From Brachionus rotundiformis (Eukaryota; Rotifera; Eurotatoria; Ploima; Brachionidae): a stretch of 64,000 bases of DNA. A program made the position numbers and the translations under genes. The notes below the pieces were generated by a model. The model had not been told where the DNA came from. It made no database searches and saw nothing but the letters and a program-made list of their open reading frames with translations. Within the stretch, counting starts at the first letter, position 1; each line of letters begins with the position of its first letter. The DNA is taken from NCBI GenBank assembly GCA_016802295.1, contig JAESIW010000071.1:124001-188000 (forward strand). Direction: 5' to 3'. This document shows, one piece after another, positions 1 through 12,076 of this stretch.

Positions 1-372
1 TATGTTTTAATTTTATAAAAAATTAAGGTAATATCAACAAATAAAAATATTTTAATTTTACTTAAGACGCTTCAAAATAACTTACTATAATACATGTTAT
101 TTATCTAGTTTTTATTAGTATATCTTGTCAAACCTGGCGACAAACAAAAAAATTAATTTTCGTATATAAAAAAAAAATTTTTCTTTTTATTCTAAAATTT
201 ACTTAATAAAATGTTATTATATTATATTTATCATATTTTGTTTTAGCAAATATCACTAATTCGATATTTATATTTAATTAAAATCAAGAGCCAGCTATTG
301 AGAAAAAGCGCTAATTTTTAGCATATTCCAAAATTAAAATTTTATTTTAAAACTTAATTAAATAAATAAAAA
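1..372. other. AT-rich flank without a recognised gene
   Basis: Only short A/T runs are visible. It is presumably the 5' flank of the channel gene that starts at 373. No open frame, RNA gene or repeat stands out. Confidence 0.6.
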
Positions 373-1455
373 ATGATAAAAATATTTATTTTCAAATGTA
401 TTATTTTTCTTACGGTGATGACTGGCATATTGGTAATGTGTCTTGAGACATATCCCTATCTAAACGAAAAGTATTCATCATTTTTTCACACTATAGACAA
501 TGTATGCATATTGATTTATCTGATCGAATTCATATACAAAATTTATGATGAGCATTTTGCCTATTTTAGGGATATTTGGAATTTGATAGATTTTTTTACA
601 CTTATAGTTAGCTTAATAGATAGCATTATAGTGGCGAGTGTGAGCTTTTCAGTTGACTCGCCACTGTTATACGAGCCAAACTTGAATCACTCGCTGATTT
701 TAAATGATAAAAAGTCAAATGAAGAGATAAATAATTTGTCTAATGTGTTCAAAATACTCAAGGTGCTGCGGATATTCCGAGCCCTAAAGGCGCTTCGGCT
801 GCTCCGCACCATAAAGCTTTTGTTCAGCTTAAAAATAATACTCAAAACATGTAGCAAGTCATTTAGATCACTCAGTGCCATACTGTTCCTGATAACTCTA
901 ACCTTATTCAATTTTTCTGTAGTTGGTTGTGGTCTTTTTTCTAGTTTGGATGAAAAAAAATTTGGGAGTTTTTTCAAAGCCATGTTTACTCTTTTTCAAG
1001 TACTAACTCTGGACGATTGGTACTCAATATACAAAGATAATAGCTCAAATCTAACTAACCATAACAAAAAATTAGAGAGCAACATTTTAATATTATTTCT
1101 GATAATTTATCTTGTCATTGAGTATTTTATAATGCTCAATCTGTTTATTGCTGTTTTGGTGGATAATTTTAACCTTTCTTTGGAAAATAGTAAAGCTATC
1201 TCTGAAGAAAAAGACTCTTCTGAGCAAAAAACCGAGGACGAAGAAGAAAGCTTTTTTCAATTAAAAGAAACATTGGAACAGTTTAACAGAGCCACTGAGC
1301 CATTTATTCCCACCAAGCAAAATCAATTATTAGACAAGCACTTTAAGCTATTGTCTCTTATAGAAAAAAATACTTTTCAATTGAAAAAGAGCTACTCGTT
1401 GATGGAATATTTGGTGAATATTACCAATCTTGAGAATGAGAATGAATTTATTTAA
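373..1455 (+). CDS. CatSper-like voltage-gated cation channel, single 6-TM repeat
   Basis: A 360-residue single-exon protein with one six-helix ion-channel repeat. Residues 1-25 form S1 and 30-60 S2. The S4 voltage sensor at about 125-150 (core VLRIFRALKALRLLRTIKLL) carries a basic residue at nearly every third position. The pore loop ends in TLDDW at residues 212-216, followed by S6 with the NLFIAVLVDNF motif. The T-x-D-x-W pore and the flanking TLFQVL and YSIY residues are what I recall of CatSper subunits, closest to CatSper1, which together form the calcium channel of the sperm tail. The charged C-terminus (about 270-350) may form a coiled coil. The first in-frame ATG starts just before S1, so an upstream N-terminal exon cannot be excluded. 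It is convergent with the BTB gene at 1865. A different four-subunit or single-repeat channel is the main alternative. Confidence 0.75.
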   Translation: MIKIFIFKCIIFLTVMTGILVMCLETYPYLNEKYSSFFHTIDNVCILIYLIEFIYKIYDEHFAYFRDIWNLIDFFTLIVSLIDSIIVASVSFSVDSPLLYEPNLNHSLILNDKKSNEEINNLSNVFKILKVLRIFRALKALRLLRTIKLLFSLKIILKTCSKSFRSLSAILFLITLTLFNFSVVGCGLFSSLDEKKFGSFFKAMFTLFQVLTLDDWYSIYKDNSSNLTNHNKKLESNILILFLIIYLVIEYFIMLNLFIAVLVDNFNLSLENSKAISEEKDSSEQKTEDEEESFFQLKETLEQFNRATEPFIPTKQNQLLDKHFKLLSLIEKNTFQLKKSYSLMEYLVNITNLENENEFI

Positions 1456-1864
1456 TAATTTTAAATTAAGTATTTAAATTAGTAATTAGGAGATTTTATT
1501 TTTAATAAAAGTTTTGAATAAAAAATCTGGCTTTTATTTAAATTTTAGTTTTTCAAGTATATTTTATTTTTTAAACAATGATTAATTATTTCCAAGTGCT
1601 GAATTCTTTGCTAAAAATTGAGCTTAATGTTTGAGTCATTGGAAATGTTTAGACCAGGTTTATCAACTAGCTGCATTTTGCCATTTTTCATATTAAAAAT
1701 AGAAAGAGATAACAAACAAACATTTTAAAACAATTAGTCTTAAATTTAAATTTTTTAAATTAATTTTTTATTTTCAAATTAAACAAAAAAAAAAACAATA
1801 GGTATAAATTAAAAATTATTTTTTTATTTTTTTTAATGAACAATATCATTTTTATATGTCAAAA
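1456..1864. other. Convergent intergenic spacer
   Basis: About 400 bp of AT-rich sequence between the 3' ends of the channel gene (+) and the BTB gene (-). It should hold both 3' UTRs; AATAAA-like hexamers occur shortly after the channel stop codon. Nothing else is recognisable. Confidence 0.5.
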
Positions 1865-2698
1865 TCACTCTGTTAATTCGCTTCCTTCTTCGCACAATCT
1901 ATTGATAATAAGGCGAACATTTCTCATACAGTCTTGGCACGTTTCTACACTCTCAGTGTGCCTTGAGCATGTTGTCAAATTTTCATTAAAATTTCCAGGC
2001 AGTGCTTTGATGTCACGAAATTTTTCACAAGCTGCGCTAACTTTTTTTTTAAAAGTGTCCAACAGAGTTTCCAAATGCTTCACTCTGGCAATCAAGACAG
2101 AATTTAATGTTTCCACATTAACCTCTTTTATCTTCAGCTCATTGGAGAGTATGTTTGAATTGATGGTATGCTTTAAATGATCTACACAGCGCTTGGTCAC
2201 ATCATCGAACTGATAGCGCTGAGCTAATAGCAATATCTCTAGAGTGCCTGCTTAAAATAAATTAGTTTTTTGTCAATTAATTTCAAATAAATAGATAAAT
2301 AAAAACCTCGTTGAGTCATTAAAAATTGTCTACAGCGCCTTGTCAACTCGTTCATTTGGTACTCATCAGCGAATTGGAGCATTTTTTCCACATTGGATAA
2401 ATTAATTGGCTTGTTTGGTGGATAGATAACTTGTAACAGCTCCTGGATGTCGTCAAATGTCTTGTCTACATCAAATTGATAAAGAAAAAAGTTTATTTTA
2501 TCCTTAAACATTTGCTTAAATAAAACCTGGTAGATTAACCTCGGATGATTCTTTTTCCTTGAAATTTGACTTGAACATTGTCTCAAAAACAGGTGACCAA
2601 ATGCTCAACATGGCTCGATTGCAGTAAAGCTTTCGATTCTCGACTATGAGCATCACATCGCACATAGTCGTCGGCTTGGAAAAATCCACAAGTTCCAT
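1865..2698 (-). CDS. BTB/POZ domain protein (three exons)
   Basis: Coding exons 2698-2527, 2465-2317 and 2247-1865 (minus strand) join in frame through GT..AG introns of 61 and 69 bp. The N-terminal exon has the BTB pattern CDVMLIVENRKLYCNRAML, then SPVFETMF. Exon 2 continues with KTFDDIQELLQVIYPP, the conserved third helix and strand of BTB domains. Such domains dimerise and often bring substrates to Cullin-3 ubiquitin ligases. The C-terminal exon is helical with paired cysteines (CSRHTESVETCQDC) and no MATH, Kelch or zinc-finger motif that I recognise. It resembles the short BTB-only or BTB/MATH-type proteins that are expanded in many invertebrates. The start is the ATG directly before the BTB fold. 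Its exact role is unknown. Confidence 0.8.
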
Positions 2699-4521
2699 AC
2701 TTAGAGCAGATTAGATTTTAGAATTTTCTCTTGTAGCTAAGAAGCTGATTATTTGTATTCTTAACCTAAACTATCTATTTTTTACTTGAATTGGATTATA
2801 AATTATGATAAATGTTATCTAGGGCTCTAGAAATCAGACCGAGCTGTCTGAGGTTAAAATATGAAAATATAGATATATTATTATTTATACTAGCCATTAT
2901 TAAATACTTTTGATAATAAATTTTTATTTTAATAATATGCTTATGTAGACCATTATGGAAAAAGACTCAAAGTACCTTGTTTTGCTCTCGGCCAGATAGC
3001 TTGAACGAACTGAGCTCATGTTAAAGTTTGTTTTTACTTCATTTATCTAATGTATTTAAATAGAAAGAGATAAACAGCTGCTACATTTGAGTATCAACTG
3101 AAGTATTCCTTCCACAACTTCTCTGGATTAAATGGTATTATATTTGCACGCCTACTTTGAGCAAAATTTAAAAATAAACTATTAAAAAGACTGATACAAC
3201 TTTTGTCCAAAAATTAACATTAGATAAGTAATTCGAGTTTGTATGTTAAGCATTAAGTTTCATCTTTATAAATGTTCAAATTTATTCCAAAATATCAAAA
3301 TTCAAAAATAATTGTTTTAGTATGATTCCAAAAACATATTTCTAATTAAATTAAACTCTTTATTTAATTGAGAAATGTATGCTTTCTCAAATTAATTCAT
3401 CAGCATTTGTGGAATCGTTAGAGAATTATCTACGGCAAACAGGAATTTTTCAATTATCATCTAAAAATTAAAATATATATAATAATCATCTAATTTATAA
3501 TTAATTAATTAATTAATTATATTAATTATATTAGCTATACATTAATAATATTTATAAAAAAAACTTAATTCTTTTCCCCAATGGTTAAAGAACCAATAGC
3601 CTAATTTAATTGTGTTTTAATAAAGCTTTTTTTTCATTTTCATTTTTACCAAATATTTACCATCAATTTAACTTAATTAAAAATTAAATTAAATTTCCAA
3701 ATAGTCAATAAAAGCATCAGAACTAATCTCGACAAAAATATTCAAAAAAATTTGACCTAAATTCAATTCAATTTGGCAAATATACCAATTCATAAATTTA
3801 AATTGACTTATTGATTTTAAAATTTTAAAAATATTTGTCTTTAATTAATTTTCCTTATTTTGTATTTTTTTTTCAATCAAATACCTATTCTTCTAAATGA
3901 TTATGATTATTTGACTTATAAAGGCGATAAATTTTTCTTTTATAAAATTAAGTATTTGTGCAGATGAAAAATTAGATAAAATTTTTGAACATTCTCTTCC
4001 AAGTTATCAACAAATTAGCTGCAAAATTATTGATATAAAATTAAATGCACCGAAAGCACAAGTTATCTTCAGTTCAAATCTAATTTTTAGAAAACTTTTG
4101 ATAATTTTTATAGATAAATTGGCATTATTAATAGACAATTATAAATATTAAATGATTAAAAAAATTGAGTATTTATTTGAAAAATTTTATTTAAAAAAAT
4201 TCTTATTACACTTATCTATTTACAAACACTCAGACAAACACTTAATAAATAAAAATAATTAATAGTTTATTAGATAAAAAATGGACATAATTATAAATAT
4301 GTATATATACAAAACTAATAGAGATAGAAGAGTAAACACCGGTCTTTTAGAAACACACAATTGTAGCGGGTTGTAGCCCAAATTTGGCCTAAAATATTTT
4401 TCACATATTTTGTGAACGAAAGCTGTTATGTGAGGAAAAAAAGAGAAAAAAAGCTGACTACACTTGTTTGTTCATAAATAAGTTTATATAGCTTAACCAC
4501 TTAAATAAGACTAATTGAATA
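2699..4521. other. AT-rich intergenic region
   Basis: About 1.8 kb between the BTB gene start and the 3' end of the zinc-finger gene. It contains simple TTAA runs (about 3500-3530) and long A/T stretches. The part next to 4521 is probably 3' UTR of the zinc-finger gene. No exon-like open frame was found. Confidence 0.5.
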
Positions 4522-6792
4522 TTAAGACTGGCCAAATAGCTGAGCGGCAGTCTTGGTCTCATTGCTATCCTGCATTTTGACCACATTCTTCTCATTCGGC
4601 TTTTGATTAACAAAATTCAAGCCATTCGACTCGAAGCTTATCGAGCCGAATGGTGCAAACTTTTGTCCAAAGTCTGTGCTAGGCGTTTTGGATTTATCAC
4701 TTGTGTTATCAAACGAGATGGTATTTTTGTTCTTGTTGTGCACTTTAAGGTGTCTTGTGATCATGTCTTTTCGACAGGCGGCATAGGTGCACTTTGGATG
4801 CGGACAAGAATAAGGCTTTTCACCGGTGTGTGTTCTTAAATGAGTATTTAAGTGGTCACTGCGACTAAATTCTTGTCCGCAACGATTGCATCTGTATGGT
4901 CTGACTCCTGAGTGCAGCCTCGAGTGGCGTATGAGCATGTCACTGCGAGCGAAGCGTTTCTGGCAGCTGGGACATACATGCGGCTTGGCTTGCTTATCGT
5001 GGCCAGTCTGGTTGCGGCCCGTGTTCAAGTACTGACTGTTGACGCTTCTCCACATGCTTTCATCTGGCTTGAAGTGAAACGAGCTGAACATAGGCTCTGG
5101 TTTGTCTGTGACATCATTGTCAACCTTGCTCTCGGTGATGACAATCTCTGGCGGTCGCTGATTGAGCCTGGCATTATCGGCGCCCGGGCTGAGCCTCAAC
5201 TGGCTGGACATGGAGTTGATAAAGTGAGCTGCGGCCATCGGAATCGAACAAGTCGACAGCGATTTGGCATTGTAGAGGCCCTGATCGCTGAATTGGCCCA
5301 GGACAGGGGTGAAAATCGGATTTATTGGCGCCTGGATACCACCTTGCAGAGATGGTATGGACGAACAAGATGAAGAGTAGTTTGGCGAGGAGCTTGATCT
5401 ATAAGCCAGCTTGGTGGTTGACAAATATTGAGAATTTGCTTGTTTGGTATTCAATTCGTCATTGGTCTTTAGGTTGAGTTTGTGTAAGTCTTTGTAAAAG
5501 TCGTAGTGGTGTTCATTTTGGTTGGTGGCCTGTTTGCCAATAGCTGCGGCGAACACGGCAGCAACTACGGCTTCTTGGATGCTCTGACCGCTTGGTGCTG
5601 GCGATGAGCTCACAGATGGCGGCGTTGAGTTGAACATTTTGTCATTGTTGATGGAGAGGCGTTTCTCGGGCGGCGATATGCGCCCATTATTGGCTTTATA
5701 ATTGGTGCTATTTGCGCTGGTATTGGTTGATTCTTTGGTCGAAATTGTCAATGGGCTGATCAGACTGCTGATCGAGTCAAATCTGGTATTTTCAAGCTTT
5801 ATTGTATTGTTGGTCAAGTTGTTTACGGACTGTTCGTCCGGGTTGTCTATGGTTTGATCACGGACCAGCTTGCCGCGACGCTTCGGCGCCTTGTTCATAT
5901 TTTCGCCAATTGTGAATGACGAAACAATTGGTCCGCTTTCGGAGTGCTTGAATTCGTCCAATTTGGAGGTCGATGCCCACAAATGGTTGTTGGACATGCT
6001 TGAATGAGAGCTTGCGTTCGATTCAAAGCTGTTGCTGAATCGAGCGCCCATATTGTTCAGGCTTGCTTTGAGTGGTTCATTCTCGGCCTGGCTTGTGCAT
6101 GTGCTCTCAAAGCTGGTCAAGTTTAAGCTAGTGTTCTGAGTGCTGGGCTCGTCGCAGTTGGTACTGCAATCTGTGGACACATTGCTGCTATTGCTGTTGT
6201 AGCGCCATGCTTGGCCCTTTTTCCACTTGAAACCGGATCGGTTTGTGGGAGACTTGAGATAATTTTCGTGCAATTTGTCCTCGCTCTTGGGCTGGTTGTG
6301 TGGCGGCGAGGGCGTCTGCAAAGAGGTCGAGTACGACTCGGACATAGACCAGGACTTGGTCGAGTCGAACGAGGACTTGCCAGCGCTCCAGAACCCGCTG
6401 TCTTTTGACTCTTGCCGGTCCATTGAGTTCAAACATGAGCTGTCTATGCTGTACGCTCGTTCTGACTGCTTTAAGCTTGGCGATAAAAATTTTGTTCTAT
6501 TGGTCATGTTGGCCCCAGTGCCCAAATTTACTTGAACATTCAGATTGGGAAAATTTGTCTTTATCAAGCTGAGGACTGAGTTAAGTTCGTTTAGGTCATT
6601 TGGCTGAAAAAAACAAACTGGTTTATCATTTACTGAATTGGTCGACGAGGACGATGACTCGTCAATGCTCTCCAATTTGGGAGCTGTGCTCTCATCGGTG
6701 CCATTTTGCACGACCAGCATTGGTGGTGATGGCGAGCATGGTTTTTCCGCTTTGGGTTTTCTTATGCCCAATTGATTTTGCTTTTGATCCAT
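4522..6792 (-). CDS. klu: klumpfuss-like C2H2 zinc-finger transcription factor (EGR/WT1 group)
   Basis: A 756-residue intronless protein. Residues about 1-600 are low-complexity, rich in Ser, Asn and Thr, as in many activation or repression regions. Three tandem C2H2 fingers lie at about 607-687: HVCPSCQKRFARSDMLIRH, then YRCNRCGQEFSRSDHLNTH, then a third with the sequence YAACRKDMITRH. They are joined by the HTGEKPY linker. The RSDxLxxH recognition helices are those of the EGR/WT1 family, which bind GC-rich sites. The ARSDMLxRH and AACRKDMITRH signatures match the Drosophila klumpfuss group better than EGR1-3. Codon use is more GC-rich than the flanks. The 5' neighbourhood is gene-free for over 5 kb, as often seen for developmental regulators. 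Confidence is high for the family and moderate for the name. Confidence 0.85.
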   Translation of the reverse strand: MDQKQNQLGIRKPKAEKPCSPSPPMLVVQNGTDESTAPKLESIDESSSSSTNSVNDKPVCFFQPNDLNELNSVLSLIKTNFPNLNVQVNLGTGANMTNRTKFLSPSLKQSERAYSIDSSCLNSMDRQESKDSGFWSAGKSSFDSTKSWSMSESYSTSLQTPSPPHNQPKSEDKLHENYLKSPTNRSGFKWKKGQAWRYNSNSSNVSTDCSTNCDEPSTQNTSLNLTSFESTCTSQAENEPLKASLNNMGARFSNSFESNASSHSSMSNNHLWASTSKLDEFKHSESGPIVSSFTIGENMNKAPKRRGKLVRDQTIDNPDEQSVNNLTNNTIKLENTRFDSISSLISPLTISTKESTNTSANSTNYKANNGRISPPEKRLSINNDKMFNSTPPSVSSSPAPSGQSIQEAVVAAVFAAAIGKQATNQNEHHYDFYKDLHKLNLKTNDELNTKQANSQYLSTTKLAYRSSSSPNYSSSCSSIPSLQGGIQAPINPIFTPVLGQFSDQGLYNAKSLSTCSIPMAAAHFINSMSSQLRLSPGADNARLNQRPPEIVITESKVDNDVTDKPEPMFSSFHFKPDESMWRSVNSQYLNTGRNQTGHDKQAKPHVCPSCQKRFARSDMLIRHSRLHSGVRPYRCNRCGQEFSRSDHLNTHLRTHTGEKPYSCPHPKCTYAACRKDMITRHLKVHNKNKNTISFDNTSDKSKTPSTDFGQKFAPFGSISFESNGLNFVNQKPNEKNVVKMQDSNETKTAAQLFGQS

Positions 6793-7899
6793 TTAAAAAA
6801 TTTTTTTTCAATTGTTTATTTAATTAATTAACTAATTAAATTTTCACTCGGATTGATTTTCAAAATTTTTATTTAAAAAAAAATCTTTTTCTTCTTTGGA
6901 AATTTTATATCATTCTAAACATAATAAAGTCGATACCTGTTATTTGGCAAAAAATAGTGAAGAATTAACAAAAAAAAATAATAATAGAAAAAAGGTAATT
7001 TTAATAATTTTTTATTGAAATTTCCTCTAATTTTCTCAATATGTCTCTTTGGTTTAATATATTTTATTTTTCTTTCTTCTTTATTTTTTTGTCAAAAAAA
7101 ATTTTCTCAAATAAAATATTTTTCCAATATTTAATAAATTAAGATAATTTTTAATTTGCTCATTCTAACATTTCATAGGTATATTTGAGCCTAAGGCGTC
7201 ACACAAATTGAAGAAACCTCGTCAAAGAAACAGATTGGTTTTTCCCGTTGGTAAACAATCACATCGATTTAATTACGTCAATCAACTCACTGTTCCCACA
7301 CTGCTAATTTTAATCAGCTACTTATTGTTCCAAAATAAACACCTTGGAAGAGACCACTTAACCAAGATGAATATTTACCTAATTACTAATCAATATTGGA
7401 GCTCATTTGAGCAAATAAATACCAAACAAATGGTAATTACTAGCTTGCTTATGTGCACAAGGAGCCTATCTACTTATTTACGATTATCTATGAGCCTAAT
7501 CCGTAGATAAATAATTACACATTTAGCTGGTTTTTGCTCACGTAATCATGGAAAATTGGAAAATGTGTGCCTAATCTAAATCAACAGTTCACCGGTGCAG
7601 CCAAACTCATTAATAATTATTCAGCTAATTAATTCAATCCTTCTTAAATTAGGGTAATTTAATATTTACTTCCTAGGAAATGAAGTGGAGTATGAATTTA
7701 AGAGAAAAAATTTATTTATTAATTAAATAATTTAAAAGTTAATCAGAAATACGATAAAAAAATTATAATTGTTCGTATCAATCCTTAAACTAATAGATAA
7801 GATCAAAATTAATTTTTTTTTCTATCTTTTTTAATTTAAATCTATCAAATTACTTTTCAAAAACCAAAAATAAAAATTTAAATTTAAAAATCGTTTTAA

Positions 7900-7934
<35 letters not shown>

Positions 7935-10900
7935 ATAAATTAGTCACTAGGTGATAAATGAGTTAGTATGTTGATAAATGTTTAAAGTTAAATATTTGAT
8001 TATAAATTCGAAGTTAAATAAAAAGGTTGCTCATAGAGATAAACCTAGGCAAAAAAATGAACTTTATGTCTGCCTATTTAATGATTTTATGTATATTTAG
8101 CTTCATTTAGATAAATTGGTTATCTACCACATAAAATATTTTTTTGAAAAAAAATTTATCTAATCTTAAGAGGCGACAGTATAACTAAATGTAGCATAAA
8201 TGACGTTTTACCTTAAGGTAAAGAACAGGTAACATTTGCTCAGAATGAGTAAGTTTTCTACGCCTTGGCTACCCTAAAATAGAAAACAAGCATTTAAATT
8301 ATCTATTATCAAGTCGACTCTTCTGGATTCAAATAACGCTATTCTAAAGAGCCTCCTACGACTGAACATAATGCGAATCCTTGATGATATAAAACTAAAA
8401 ACTAATGTTTCTTGCTGTTAGATAATAATGTAAATTAATTCTTGAAATCGAAAAGTTTTATCAAATAAAAATTATGTACTAGTTGCAGCTATGAGAAGAA
8501 ATTATTATTATTATTATTTTTAAATAATATCAAAATTATAAATTATAATCTAGCTGCTTTTGGTTTGGTGCTAGACTCCTACATAAACTGTTGCCTTGAA
8601 ATTCAGATACCCACGCAATATTTCCAAGTTTTCTGAACAAAAAACGTTCAAAATTTTTATTTTAACTATTTCATGAGATTATAATTATTATTATTTTCAT
8701 TTTAATTGACGTCAAATTTTGTTTGTCAATAAATAAAAAAAATAAGAAGAAAAAAAAAAAGAAAAAGTTATTCCTTTATGCTGCTTTTCCTTTATATTTT
8801 GCCAAAAAATAAAAATTCACAGTGTTTAAACTCAATTAGCTAATGAGAGTTGTTGATTTTTCCTGATAAATTAACCATTTTTAAGCCATTTTAAAACATT
8901 ATGCATTCAATTTTATTAAAATTGGAATTTACATGGTTATTTTGATCTACTTTGTCAACTCTAAAGCTCTTTGATTGTTCGATCAGAATCTAAACAAGTC
9001 ATCAATGCTGAGCTAACAATTTCAAAATATCTATTCTACAAACTATTTTATACCAAAATGATATTTATTTTTAGGTGTTGTTTTATTTTATGAGTCGTTT
9101 ATCAACGCAGGTAACTGGAAGACAAAATGTTTCTAAACCCTCTGTAAAATAATACTCATTAAACGCTTATTCGATTAGATCTTGTCATATTTTAGAAGCA
9201 ATTAAACTAAAAGAATTCTAATAAATGCAGACATAATTATTTAATTATCAAATTAAAATAATAAAATAAGATAAATATTTGAATGTTTAATGCAAAGTGG
9301 ATTTGAAATACTGGTATACCAAGGCCTTGATTGCCTTAATTGAAACCATACTTAAATAAAAGCATGCTTTTCTATTTTGTATAAACCCGTTTATTACTAA
9401 TAGTAGGTAATTATGAAAAAAGAATTATTTCTATTAAATTTACTCCTACTTTAACTATTTAAAATCTTTTTAAATCAAATCTTGACAAATATTATAATTT
9501 TTTTTAGGAGACATTTTAGATACTTAATAATTGTTAAATTAATACATTATTTTTAGAACAGCAAAAATTATTATAAATACATTTTTAACTTTTATTTGAC
9601 AATATTTGAATAAGATGATTAATTTAGAAAGTTAGTCCTAAAATTAATAAAAATCCCTATCATACTATTCCAGATGATAATAAAATTGATTAAGAGAAAA
9701 AAATTAGACCTTTAAATTGCTGACATGGTTCACGTTTTAGAGTCTACACTTCCGATTAATATTAATATTAATTAACCTATAATCATAAATGAATATTCAA
9801 AAAAATTAAAATAAAATTAATTTTTGTTTTTTATAATATAAAAATCGTGCGTCGATATGTGATGCTTGACAACAAAAATAACAATATAAACTCCGTCAAC
9901 AAAAATGAGCTAATTAAAACAAACTAAAATTTAGTAGTAATTTGCAGCTTTTGTCGCTAAGTAATTAATAAGATAAATAGAAATTGTTCTATCATGTTCC
10001 ATTAGTTGACAAAAATCTGAATGACATCAGGAAATGAATTAAACCAAGCTAGCATGATAAATTATTCATTTGCTTTTTAAATTTAAATTAATTATTTAAA
10101 ATCTTAAATTTTTTATTTTGGCTAAATTTATTAATAATTTACTCTAGATATGCGTGCACTGGATATTGAATTGAATGTATAGAGAAGAAGAGATTATTTT
10201 TCTGTGCTTAGAACCTAGAGTTTATATTGATTCTGATAAATAGTCTAAAAAATAGGCCTCTTTATTAATTAAATCTGTCAAATTTGAATCTTTTTTTTAT
10301 CACTTCATTTTATGCACGAAATCTATTAAAATTATATAACAAAAATATTAATCACTCTTCACTATTGCAGAAAATTAATTTATCTAATAAAATAATATAA
10401 ACAGTTAAAATCTAATTTTGCTGCCAAAGTTAAAAAAAGAGCTTAATCAGTAAAATTATAATGCAAATGTGATCAAGACCCACAAGGGCTTCGAACCAAT
10501 TTAATTAAGTCAAATCGCGGTTGTTAGACTTGTCTTACTCATTGCTCAAGGGACATTTGGCAAAAAAGCGAATTGCTTTTTAATTAATTTATCCAGATCT
10601 TAACCATTGCACTAAATTTTCGACCCTATGGTTTATTAATTATTTTTAATTCAATACCAAAGCAGATGACCAAACAATAATTCAATCTTAAAACACTAAA
10701 AGTTCTCTATAAGACTGTAAATATTTAATGATAAAATATTTCCTTTGACATGATAAAATTTAATCCTATGCCTCTATGGCGTTAAATTACACGTGAAATA
10801 GAAATCGATTTTTAGATTAAAATACATAAAATAGGCAGCTTTAGTTTAGCAAATTTTTTATTATTTTTAAAGTATATGTTTTGAATATAAATATTTAAAA

Positions 10901-12076
10901 TGGTTTTAATTTCTAGCTTTGATGAAATGAATTCCTAATTATAAATTAAAAAAAAAGACAATCTTAAAATTACATTGTTTGACTTACATGTGTTTCACTG
11001 ATTTGAAAAATATATAAAATCACAGCCCACACATGAAAAAAAAGTGTATTTTTTTCCATTATATCTATGTGTCATGACTACATGTTAAATGCCATAATGG
11101 ACTTTATTTTCAAATATAATTAATATTGATGAAAATAAAATAAAAGTTTATTTATTAGGTTCGAAAGTGGAGTTTGCAAAACAAAGCTCTAATTATTTTT
11201 TAATTAAAAAATAATCCTTGAACATTTTATTTGATTACACAACATGCATTTTTTGAAACTTTTATCCGGAAAGATACTTGAGACAATAAATATATTTGTC
11301 AATAATTAAACAAAAAGGCAAGATATCTCATGTTCTAAAAGACATTAGAACCTTTTTTTTACAAAATGATGGAACAAGTTGAGCTATTATTTAGCTGATT
11401 TGCCTAAATTTTGGTGAAAAATGGTTCATTTTAAGCATAGACAGTGATCAATCTGGGATCTTTAGGATTTTGAAATCAGACAAAATTTTTAACACCAGTA
11501 ATATAGCCAAGAAAATTGCATTGGTCAAATTTTGGTAAAATAATAGTCAACTTTTGCCACAAATATATTTAAATCTGTGCGAAAAATAATTTATAACTAA
11601 AAATTTAAAATAAAAAATTCAATTTTTCTACTAAACTTTTTAATAATAAACAAAATAATAATTTATTGAAAATTTTAGAAAAATAATTTCTGGTAAATAT
11701 AGAAGTAAGACCAACCAACGGCTAAATTGAATGTCAACGATCTTTTTAACTTAAATTAATTGAATGGTGTTACTGAGTTAAAAGATATTTTAATTAAAAA
11801 AATTTTTTTAATATTTCACTTGTCTAAAAATAGACATTTTTAGGGACTTAATTTTTATTTATGCAGAAAAATATCGCTTAATTACCACCAATTTAAATTT
11901 TTTTGTTTTAAATTATTTTATACAGACTATAAAAATGAAACAAAACTTGTAAATATGAAAAAAAAATTTATTATTATTCTACTGCTATCATATTATATAT
12001 ATTCTAAAATTAGATCCACACTTTTTCTTTTTTGATTTTATAAAAAGATAAGCTTAATCAATCATTTAGAACAAAA
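6793..12076. other. Long gene-free AT-rich region
   Basis: 5.3 kb between the divergent starts of the zinc-finger gene (-) and the TPR/SET gene (+). A frame of about 100 codons at 7208-7510 has no domain and atypical composition, so I do not call it a gene. The region holds an (ATT)n microsatellite and scattered AGATAA-type words. By position it is the most likely site for cis-regulatory elements of the zinc-finger gene, but no element can be named from sequence alone. Confidence 0.5.
7902..7935. repeat. (ATT)n microsatellite
   Basis: About ten consecutive TTA/ATT units are visible directly, ending in TTAAATAA. A shorter run of the same unit occurs near 8500. Confidence 0.9.

Noticed and set aside
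7208..7510. 100-codon plus-strand frame upstream of the zinc-finger gene
   Set aside because: No domain, no splice context, and residue composition like translated non-coding DNA.
10470..10565. tRNA-like B box (GGTTCGAAGCC on the minus strand near 10487-10497)
   Set aside because: No acceptor stem, proper anticodon arm or convincing A box could be paired around it.
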